From contig NC_092678.1 of NCBI RefSeq assembly GCF_964355755.1, positions 16,900,922 to 16,960,921 of the forward strand: a DNA stretch of 60,000 nt, given 5' to 3'. The position numbers and the translations under genes were made by a program. Position 1 is the first letter of the stretch; every line of letters begins with the position of its first letter. Source of the stretch: Antedon mediterranea. Lineage: Eukaryota; Echinodermata; Crinoidea; Comatulida; Antedonidae. Positions 35,744 through 44,622 of this stretch are shown here, piece by piece. Below the pieces are notes generated by a model that did no database searches, was not told the DNA's origin, and saw nothing but the letters and a program-made list of their open reading frames with translations.

Positions 35744-38700
35744 GTTGTTATAAATATATCGTACAGTGTTTAAATTGATAGCTAGAGGGTATTAGTTAGG
35801 CCTATACGAGGCCCATTTTCTTTATTAGGCCTAGCTAGGTTATTTTAGAAGCCAGCTACTCTACTCACTGTACAGCTCTAGTTGGACGGTCTTCAATTCT
35901 GCACGGCGAGCAGGCACCTGGAGACAGGACTTGGTTAGGGAGACCTATGTCATTATATGGCTAGCCTGGTTATATTTAAGAAAGAAGCCTACTGATTACT
36001 AGACAAGACAGGTGTAATAAAATAGAGTAATAATAATAATTAATATTTAGCACCATTTTTATTAGTAATGCCATTTAATATTATTTATTATTAAATATTA
36101 TTGTTTTGCACAGAATCTCCACGTGCACTCTGCATTCCATTTTTCATCAAAGATTCTCAAGTAGGACTTATCACTCCCGAGATCTTACCGCACATCATTT
36201 TAGAGAACGATACATTTGAAGTTATACGTTCCAAACAAGATGATGCGGTTAAAATGGTCAAACTAAGTGACAGTTTGGACACAGCCCTGAAGAGGACACA
36301 GATGTTGGCCGAAATTCTTGCACGATGGAGAGATCATGATGCACATCCAAGTCTTAGAGGATGGAGGAACGAGGTTTGTCTTAAGATTTTAACCGTGTCA
36401 AAACTTTAATATATATCTATATATATATAAATCCAAAGGCAAATTACTGAAAAAAATGACAATGCTGTGGGTATCAGTGGCTGGATCTCAATGGAGATAC
36501 AAAAATAAAAAGCGAAAAGCTAAATCAAAGCGATAAAGTACACAGCCAGAAAAGTTAGCAGAGCTTTCGGGCAACACTAGCCCTTCATCAGTGCAAGTGA
36601 GGGAATTTGGATAAAGTCATAGCATATGAGTTGGCAAGTACTGCCTGGGTGGACAGGAATAAAAGAAATATAACAATAGAAACAACGTGTTGAATAGTGG
36701 ATGGAGACTGAATAAGAGTAGAAAACAATGAAGGTAGCTTGGTAGAGATATAAAAAATTTTGGAATGGAACTAAAAAAGCTAAAATGGTGGTTAATATTA
36801 ATATATATATATATATATAAATCCAAAGGCAAATTACTAGAAAAATCATATATATATATCTATTGCATACACTGATATGGAATCAATATGGCTGCAATGT
36901 ATTGGGAATTAGGTTATGACATTTGAACATTATCCACCATCTTGGATCCAATTTAACACTGGAATTATTAAGACAGAAGAACACCCTGTCTTAATAGTTT
37001 ATAATATAATTAAACATGTTTATTTTTCTTTTAATAGCTACACTCGGTAAAAACATATTTTCACGAAGACCCTCTCCTTGAAATTGAACGAGTAGCCACC
37101 TGTAAGTAGAGCTAAAAGTCTACACTATCAAACAAGTTTGACAAAAAAAGTGTGATGTGTCCAAATATGCTAGTGGTATATCATCTGCATGTCCATATAT
37201 GGGCAAATCACATTTTTTGTCACTTAACTACCACACTAACTGATAATAGACTGGTTATATAAATCAACACTTAATTGTTGCTTCAACAAAATGTTATTGA
37301 AAACTATTGCTTAAATACTATATGTTGATCGAGTAATAATAACAATAATCCCATGCATATAACCTAATAATCCCATGCTTAAATAAATACTTGATATTAC
37401 CTAAGTAAATCCCATGCTCAATTAAAATCCATCATTTTGGCTAAATATGGACTATGGACTTGATTAATTTTGATAAATTGTTACTGGTATCTAAGTAAAT
37501 CTATACTGTAATGATACTATACTCGGTTATATTAAATACTGTACCTTGGAAATGTAATATTTCAAACAGTTTATCATAAAAATTCTTCCCTTTGTAATAT
37601 TGTTTTGTTGCTTGTAATAGTCTTGTTTGGTATAAAACACTATAGATGTTATCCAAACCTTGACATCAATATTTCTTGAAAATTTTATCATCCAAATTCT
37701 TCCCTTTGTAATATTTTTGTTGTTACTTTTAATAGCATTGTTTGGTATAAAACACTATGCTATCTCAACCTTGACTTCAATATTTCTTCATCAAAATTCT
37801 TCTCCTAGTAATCTTTTTTTTTTTTAATTTTAATAGCATTGTTTGGTATGAAACACTATTATATGTTATCTCAACCGTGACATCAATATTTCTTCAAAAA
37901 GTTTATCACCAAAATTCTTCCCTTTGTAATATTTGTTGGGGTTTTCGTTATTTTTATAGCATTATTTGGTGTAAAACAGTATGGATGTCACCTCAACGGT
38001 TTCTGTCGCACAGAGAGAGGACTGTTAATGTGGATAGGAAGGAGAGCCAAAACTAAGCCTACATTCCCCTCTAAACTTGATAACATTGTAAGTTCGCTCT
38101 GTGAAATACAAATTCGGGATCCTCCCCTGCCAATGAAAACTGCATTACTATTACACACAATGTATTTTAGGTAGGCCTAATGTAACTGCAAAATGTTGTA
38201 AATTTTGTTGCCATTAATCGTATCCGGATATTCACCCCCTGGACATTTACCCCCCGGACAACTACCCCCCGGACAACCACCACCTGGACCACTACCCCCT
38301 TAGGACAACTACCCCTTTAGGACAACTACCCCCCGGACAAATACCCCCCGGACAACTACCCCCTTAGGACAACAACCCCCTTAGGACAACTACCCCCCGG
38401 ACAACTACCCCCCGGACAATCACCCCCTAGGAACAATTACCCCCCGGACAATTACCCCCCGGACAATTACCACCCAGAAAACTATCCCTTTAGAACACCC
38501 TAACCACCCAGACCATTCAACAACCTGACTCTGCAACAGTGTATAATAGGAATTAATAACTATATTTTAATGACGAATTACTATTCATTATTGTAAACAA
38601 AAGTAAAAGATTGAACATAAATATAGCCTGGTATAAACTGAAGATTGTCACACATGATCATAGGATAGTCGAACGTATTATATAGTACTCCCTGTATTTA

Positions 38701-41700
38701 CTGTAAAGACTGGGTTCGCCAATAATAATAATAATTTTTGCGTCAGGACAATGCTTCGATAACCACTGGTCTTAAAAGAATTAATTTTTGTCTCAAATTT
38801 GTCATATATGTATTTTTGTACACTTGAAGAATAATATCACTTTTGATATTTGACCTCAATGTTCACTCACCGAATAAACGTTGATCTTTAAATAAATTCC
38901 CCTCAAATAAACGGTGACCATGTCACTCCCATGAAACATCATATGGAATAATCGGCGTCTATTTCCATTAGATTATACCCCTCCCATTGAATAAACAACT
39001 TTCTTCCAATAAATGTCCACCTAAAAACCACCTAAACAATAAACAGCCCAGGCCGTTTTTTCAATAAATACGGTACTTTAAATCTAGCACATCTAGGGTC
39101 TAGCGTGCTGTTAAACAGAATAATCGGTTAAAAACGGGTGTTTCGAAACTAGAGACCCGAGACCAGAGACCAGAGACCCGAGACCCAATACGAAAAGGGA
39201 GACCTAAATATACGAAAAGGGAGACCCACGTACGAAAAGGGAGACCCCACTATACGAAAAGGGAGACCCCACTATACGAAAAGGGAGACCCCACTATACG
39301 AAAAGGGAGACCCTAATATACGAAAAGGGAGACCTAAATATACCAAAAGGGAGACCCAATTATACGAAAGGGAGACCCAAATATACAAAATGGGAAACCC
39401 AAATATACGAAAAGGGAGACCCACTATAAGAAAAGGGAGACCCACTATAAGAAAAGGGAGACCCCACTATACGAAAAGAGAGACCACACTATACGAAAAG
39501 GGAGACCCTAATATACGAAAAGGGAGACCCAAATATAGGTCTCCCTTTTCGTATTGGGTCTCGTGTCAGGTCTCTGGTCTCGGGTCTCTAGTTTCGAAAC
39601 ACCCGTTAAAAACAGATGATTTCATTTTTACAGAAACCGGTCCTATATATTTGTCTACTTTTGGATGGGGGGGGGGGGGGGTAGTTGACCGGGGGGTAGT
39701 TGACCGGGGGGTAGTTGACCGAGGGGTAGTTGACCGGGGGGTAGTTATCCTAAGGGGGTAGTTGTCCTAAGGGGGTGGTTGTCCGGGGGGTAGTTGTCCG
39801 GGGGGTTGTTATCCTAAGGGGGTAGTTGTCCTAAGGGGGTAGTTGTCCGGGGGGTAGTTGTCCGGGGGGTAGTTGTCCTAAGGGGGTAGTTGTCCGGGTG
39901 GTAAACATCCGGGGGGTAACTGTCTAGGGGGTAGGTGTCCTAGAACCGCCATTAATGTATCAATATAAAATGTGAATGTGGTAAAATTACTGGTTTCTTG
40001 CAGTGGCATAACAGAGATACACAAGGCCCCTGGTTTAAGGAACCTTAGTGGTCCTCCAACGCTGGAAACCTCTGGCATTTTTAGCCTTTTCCGATATTTT
40101 TTTCCTCTGAGGTTTAGCCAGTGAGTGCTCATAGCTGTGTCTTGTAGCCTAATTGAGCTGAATTATGCACAGGTGTGGACCTCAAGTTTCAAATCCATTT
40201 CCAAGAACAGCAACGTATATATCAAATAAATATATACAGTGGTTACTTTCCATTTTAAATGCTAGGCATTAGTTAATAGTTTAGTCTGAACACAATGACA
40301 GATTACGGTGTGATAAGAAAACTTAATATAGCCTTTCTATTTTCTAGGCTGCCGGTGGCCTTCCTGCAGGCATGTCTGTAAAAGACTGTATTGTTAAGGA
40401 ATGTGCAGAAGAAGCTTCAATTCCTGAACAGTTAGCAAAACAAGCTAAGCCAGTAGGTTGTATAAGGTGTGTGAAGAAATCTGTCTACACTATCAAACTA
40501 TGTTACAAAAAACTGATGTGTCCATATATGGACACGATGATGTCATATCACTACCATATTTGGGCTCATCACCAGTAGTATAAGGTGTGTCAAAAAATAC
40601 TATCAAACTTTATGTGACAAAAAACTGTGATGTGCCCATACATGATGATGTCGTATCACTACTACCATATTTGGGCACATCACCAGTAGGTTGGATAAGG
40701 TGTGTAAAGGTAAATATAAATGAAATAAATTAATTTGAAGGATAAACTTAAAAACGCACTACCAAATATTTATATCCAAAACCCAATTCACTCAATATTG
40801 GATATTGTGTTTACAAATGGACCATTTTACAAATATGTTGTTTTCGAGATGCACAGTAGACCATATGTGAAATTAGATTTTGATATCGGCACAATTGATG
40901 GTACTGGTAGTCAATATTTAGTGTGGTGGCAGTCGGTACATTCAACCATATGTTTCGAATCTGAAAGGTCAACTGTATTATTTCTAATGCCAAAATTGTT
41001 CACCTTTAATTATGTTGTCAAATGCTCGATTTATTTCATAGGCATCTAATGACAAGCAACTCGCCAATTACAGGATGGATCAACTATTTTATAATTTATT
41101 GTGCCTATAAACTCATTTGAGGTTTAGTGACCTTGAAAGTGTTGTGAGTTACAACCCTGGCACTAGGTCAGTTTTGAACCCTGGCACTAGGTCAGGATTG
41201 ATGAACCCTGGCACTAGATCAGGATTGAACCCTGAAACTTGGGATTGAAAGGGCCAGCACGTTAATTACCGCGTTACATTAGACATTCAAGCGTGCTGAT
41301 AGAAGTTAATAATTAAATGCGCAGTTGACCGAGTCAATGATCACTTTCATGCTACCATATTACATTTTGTTTTCCTTTTGCAGTTATTTGTACCACAATG
41401 AGCTCGGGGTTTTCCCCGAGACGCAGTTCATGTTTGACCTTGAACTTCCAGTGACCTTCAAGCCTTTTAACACAGATGGGGAGACTAGTGACTTTTATTT
41501 ATTGACAATTGACGAAGTAAGTATTCCTTGTGTGGGGTTTTGGACAATTTAATAACACAGCACTTAATTTGGCTTTGCTCCGCCGGGTCTGAGAACGCAT
41601 AACATGGACTTGGTTGGAGTAGGCCTAGCTAGTGGCACATTTTTGGTGCAAAGAAGCAAACAAAAAAGGCCTGCATTTGATACTTCATTGCTTTCAGATA

Positions 41701-42394
41701 TGCAATAAAATGTCCCAAAGCGTGCTCTTTTTGTTGCTTCATGTTTTAACTTGCTGCTAAACTTACTAAATCCTCTGAGCCAGCTCCATCTACACAAGTT
41801 AACAATAATAAGGCTATACCAACAGAATCATCGCGTTCCATGTGTGGAGCCGGTCTATAGTTCAAGGGCATGGCAATAACTACACGGTTTCTATGTGTTT
41901 GTAGAGAGTGCCAGAACCATTATACATACATAATTATACTGTAATAAACTAAATTATTTTTTTAAGGTGAAAGAAAAAGTTGCATCAGGAGAATTTAAAC
42001 CTAACTGCGCCTTAGTAATTCTGAGTTTCCTAATTCGCCATGGTTACATGTCACCTGACACAGGTAAGTGTGATGTAATCTGATCTATGGAAGTACTGTT
42101 GATTTTTAAAGCCTTGTCTACACTATCAAACTTGTGATGTGCCCATATATGGACATGATGATGTCATATCACTACCATATTTAGCATAGCACTAGATTAT
42201 GGGCACATCACGTTTATTTGACACATAAAGTTTTATAGTGTAGACAAGGCTCAATAGGTTTTTTAGTTTTTACCAACTAGCATAATTGCTTCAAGATTTG
42301 AGATAAACAATTGTAATTTGTTGGCTTTTCAGACCCCTTTTTACCTCTGTTCCTTCAAGAAATGCACTCAACATTTAAATTTGAAGAAGCATAG
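35671..42394 (+). CDS. Nudix hydrolase with DUF4743 N-terminal domain (8 exons, 311 aa)
   Basis: Exons: 35671-35743, 36114-36373, 37038-37101, 37960-38087, 40348-40466, 41384-41516, 41967-42063, 42333-42394; 936 bases, 311 codons plus stop, all phases consistent. The N-terminal domain (1-110) reads [35 protein letters not shown] and LRGWRNE, as in DUF4743. The Nudix fold follows: [41 protein letters not shown], and a degenerate Nudix box [11 protein letters not shown] (192-201, Lys for Arg and Ser for Gly). Then [39 protein letters not shown]. Relatives in plants and fungi are annotated as Nudix hydrolases or thiamine pyrophosphokinase-related; the substrate here is unknown. Convergent with ALAS. 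Confidence 0.9.
36114..36373 (+). CDS. DUF4743/Nudix exon 2
   Basis: Residues 26-111, [20 protein letters not shown] through [15 protein letters not shown] and SLRGWRNE: the bulk of DUF4743. Acceptor TTTTGCACAG, donor GTTTGT. Confidence 0.93.
36427..36845 (-). mobile_element. Penelope/retrozyme-like repeat with hammerhead-like core
   Basis: A 393-bp unit is bounded by direct copies of TAAATCCAAAGGCAAATTAC (about 36427 and 36820). On the minus strand, 36591-36565 reads CTGATGA, a 4-bp GGGC/GCCC stem and GAAA, followed by an AGC-TCT-GCT mini-hairpin. That is the hammerhead ribozyme core as found in Penelope-like elements and retrozymes. Stem I pairing is not evident. Confidence 0.4.
37038..37101 (+). 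CDS. DUF4743/Nudix exon 3
   Basis: Residues 112-132, [20 protein letters not shown] plus T; the ER-A motif leads into LFG of exon 4. Donor T/GTAAGT in phase 1; a MITE begins about 15 bp downstream. Confidence 0.9.
37117..37226. mobile_element. TGTCTACACTATC-family MITE (copy in Nudix intron 3)
   Basis: GTCTACACTATCAAAC at the left, TGTGATGTGTCCAAATATG inside, and GGGCAAATCACATTTTTTGT at the right. Starts just after the exon 3 donor. Confidence 0.65.
37565..37959 (+). repeat. Tandem copies of the exon 4 acceptor and exon start
   Basis: Units of about 101-123 bp contain AAATTCTTCCCTTTGTAATA, a TTTTAATAG acceptor and CATTGTTTGGTATAAAACAC. Acceptor AGs fall at 37620, 37735 and 37836; the real one is at 37959. 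The exon-like part of each decoy is a mutated copy of exon 4's first about 40 bases. Confidence 0.85.
37960..38087 (+). CDS. DUF4743/Nudix exon 4
   Basis: Residues 133-175, [20 protein letters not shown], then [20 protein letters not shown]. First part of the Nudix fold. Three decayed copies of its acceptor and first 40 coding bases lie upstream in intron 3. Confidence 0.92.
38219..39947. mobile_element. Fold-back element with C-rich/G-rich minisatellite arms
   Basis: Flanked by an exact 9-bp duplication GCCATTAAT (38210-38218 and 39948-39956). The left arm (38228-38520) is a tandem array of 15-bp ACAACTACCCCCCGG and 17-bp ACAACTACCCCCTTAGG units; the right arm (39667-39940) is the same array inverted, with a TTGACC variant. 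9-bp duplications and long TIRs suggest a Mutator-like (MULE) origin. No transposase. Lies in Nudix intron 4. Confidence 0.8.
39136..39604. mobile_element. Nested fold-back element with 22-bp GGGAGACC repeats
   Basis: Exact 9-bp duplication GTTAAAAAC (39127-39135 and 39605-39613). The roughly 70-bp TIR starts GGGTGTTTCGAAACTAGAGA. The interior is about 16 tandem units of TATACGAAAAGGGAGACCC (about 22 bp). Inserted within the larger element at 38219. Confidence 0.82.
40348..40466 (+). CDS. DUF4743/Nudix exon 5 (Nudix box)
   Basis: Residues 176-214 plus two bases: [39 protein letters not shown]. The donor chosen is ATAAG/GTGTGT because its phase joins exon 6 as CIS-YLY, as the family expects; an earlier GTTGTA would break frame. 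Confidence 0.9.
40450..40707 (+). repeat. Tandem copies of the exon 5 donor plus MITE
   Basis: The exon 5 end and donor CCAGTAGGTTGTATAAGGTG recurs at 40573 (CCAGTAGTATAAGGTGTG) and 40684 (CCAGTAGGTTGGATAAGGTG), with steps of 118 and 115 bp. A TGTCTACACTATC-family MITE copy (40482-40570, 40595-40682) lies between successive copies. Confidence 0.85.
41044..41290 (-). repeat. tRNA-derived SINE (family A) with tripled B-box block
   Basis: Minus-strand A-box-like GTAACGCGGTAATTAACG and B-box GGGTTCAATCC. A 24-bp block CTGACCTAGTGCCAGGGTTC is repeated three times. It is intermediate in structure between the single-copy SINE and the array at 11330. Confidence 0.7.
41384..41516 (+). CDS. DUF4743/Nudix exon 6
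   Basis: Residues 215-259, [40 protein letters not shown] and TIDE. Donor GTAAGT, phase 0. Confidence 0.93.
41967..42063 (+). CDS. DUF4743/Nudix exon 7
   Basis: Residues 260-291 plus one base: [32 protein letters not shown], the conserved C-terminal helix of the family. Confidence 0.93.
42111..42250. mobile_element. TGTCTACACTATC-family MITE (best-preserved ends)
   Basis: The left end GCCTTGTCTACACTATCAAA and right end TTTTATAGTGTAGACAAGGC are inverted repeats. The interior holds ATGTGCCCATATATGGACAT and ATATCACTACCATATTTAG. 140 bp, in Nudix intron 7. Confidence 0.8.
42333..42394 (+). CDS. DUF4743/Nudix exon 8 (stop)
   Basis: Completes Asp292, then [19 protein letters not shown] and TAG. 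Short, but exact in phase and after a good acceptor (GGCTTTTCAG). Confidence 0.85.
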
Positions 42395-44268
42395 GTGTAC
42401 AATTATTAAGCAATGTACTGAATAAGACATGGGAAGAGTGGAGGACAGAAATACTGTTCAGGCACTCTCCTCCATGAGGAGAGGAGAGAAGGAATGAACT
42501 AACCGCCTGGGATAACACATAGTTTAATATCGTATAATCAAAATGACAGGGAGTATTTAGCCATAGGACTTTTTAACTCTTTTTGTACTATAGTAGTTAA
42601 TCCCATTTAATAGAGCACATCGTTCTTATACTTTACCCCCATTTTAATATGTTCTTTCTCAATCAATTCCCCATTTATGCAATCATTTACACAAGTTAAA
42701 TTTCATCTATACAGTATATTTCAATTTGTTATAGCTCCTCGGAATGAAAAGTTACCCATGTGATTAAAATGTTGTATGGAATCGGTTGAATTGTAGATAT
42801 GAATTCATATAAAAATGTTGTCTATAGTGCCATTCCATAACCGTTCGCGACCCAATGGGTCGCGAAATTGTTTCCGATACTGAAACTTTTTATCAATTAT
42901 ACACTGAACTATGTGAGATGTTCTCAGTTTTATAGAATCTACCGATTACATTTTACAGGTTTTAATTGATGCGCGGCGAGTACCGGGCGCTTTAAGCTCA
43001 AATACGCAATGTTGGGTCGCGAGAATTCCCAAAATGGGATCGGGTCAAAAAAGGTTGCAGAACGCTGGTCTATAGGATGTCATGACGTCATCATAATGGT
43101 CAGTTGAATTCAAAAAGTCTAATTTTCATCTCTTTCGTAAAAGAGCGCGCATCTTACAAGCTCAAAATTCTTCAAACTGGTTTCTGCAGTTTGTCAATTG
43201 GTCTTAGGAGTTGGATATCATAATAAACATGTGAATAATACTACTGTACTGTGTTTTTTTTTAATTTATGTAATTATTTAATAGCATCTGTATTAATATA
43301 CCTTTCTAAATATACTTTCAATTTATTTTCTATATCATTCAGTCCATTACATTATACATGTCTTCACTAACAACAAATACAGTATTATGTGCCTTTGCAC
43401 CTTGTTTACTACATTAAAACACACATCCAAGTGTCGATGTAAATAATATAATACAAGGGTGACATTAGGAACAATATATGGGAACAATATGTGGGGACAA
43501 AAGCATATACATTTATCTAATCTAATATCAAAAACTGAATATATTACTTAACATTTTATGATTAGTATTTTTTATTGTGTTGAGGTAGGAACATTTTATC
43601 AAGAACATTGCATGCGGATTGTGTAAAAATGAAAGGCTTATTTAGATTATTTTTCAAAGCAAATATGATGTTCAAACATTGTTTGTATTCTGTGAACTAG
43701 ATCACACTTTGGTGTTTTTATGATAGCATGTTTATTTCCCGAAATTTCTCTCGGCCTTTTACATTTTATTTTGATTATTTTATTTTGATTTTTTTCATCT
43801 TTTTATTGAGATCGTAATTTGACTTTGGAGTTAGATACTCAATATATATTTGTTTAATAATTCTAACAAACAGGTAAAAGATATTGGCTAATACTTTTTG
43901 CTCAGTCAAAAGTTATTTTATCTTTAAAAAAATATTCTATTAAACTTTTACTTTTCAAAAAATTGCTTATATTATATTTATTATTGTTAATTAATATTTC
44001 TCTGAATTGTGAATTGCTAAATGGCAATTTAGTTAATAAAACATTTAATACTAATAAAAACTAAGTTCTATAAAAATTTTATCATCGAAAGAAATGGGGT
44101 AAATGATGTCAAAGGTCAAACTTAAGAAAGACCTGAAAGTAATTAACTAACGCAAGGACATATGTGCAGCGTAAGTAATTCAATAACAGTTGAGATATTC
44201 CATAACGGCGTATATGTCGTTGCAACATTTTGGGAATCAAACTTCACAAGAAAGTTAACCGTACAGGC
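42395..44268. other. Convergent intergenic region between Nudix gene and ALAS
   Basis: AT-rich; must contain both 3' UTRs. Apart from the hAT-like MITE at 42828-43067, no gene or repeat was recognised. No confident polyadenylation signal was assigned to either gene. Confidence 0.55.
42828..43067. mobile_element. hAT-like MITE, 240 bp, with 8-bp duplication
   Basis: The exact 8-bp duplication GTCTATAG occurs at 42820-42827 and 43068-43075. The right end (minus) CAGCGTTCTGCAACCTTTTT and GGGTCGCGA words near both ends resemble the ends of hAT/Charlie elements. A perfect palindrome TTCGCGACCC-AAT-GGGTCGCGAA lies at 42844-42866. Confidence 0.7.
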
Positions 44269-44622
44269 CTAGCAAGCCTGAGACACAACCGACATGTTCT
44301 CATTCAGAGACGAAACATTCATGCCCTTTGAAATGAACTCTTTCTCGCGACACGACATCGCATCAAGTTTCCACGGCATGCGACAGTATTCGCACTGAAC
44401 CGGACATATATCCTGGTTGAAGTTAAGCCCGCTCTCCTGCCAGACTTTGGTGAGGGCGTCGACAAACTCGTCCATCATTTCAGTGGTGTGAAATGGAGTC
44501 GGAGCAATACGCAGCTTTTCCTCGCCGCGTGGCACAGTCGGGTAGTTGATAGCTTGCACATACTTGCCAAATTTCTCTATCAGTTGGTTGGCAACGTGAG
44601 TGCTGGCTTGCGGATTACCAAC
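44269..44622 (-). CDS. ALAS1: ALAS coding exon 11 (stop)
   Basis: Residues 469-585 and [33 protein letters not shown], then an ALAS-specific C-terminal extension with ICPVQCEYC and [11 protein letters not shown]. Confidence 0.97.
   Translation of the reverse strand, partial: VGNPQASTHVANQLIEKFGKYVQAINYPTVPRGEEKLRIAPTPFHTTEMMDEFVDALTKVWQESGLNFNQDICPVQCEYCRMPWKLDAMSCREKEFISKGMNVSSLNENMSVVSQAC

Noticed and set aside
40735-41049. 104-codon plus-strand frame in the Nudix gene's intron 5
   Set aside because: No family motifs, and the flanking exons join in phase without it.
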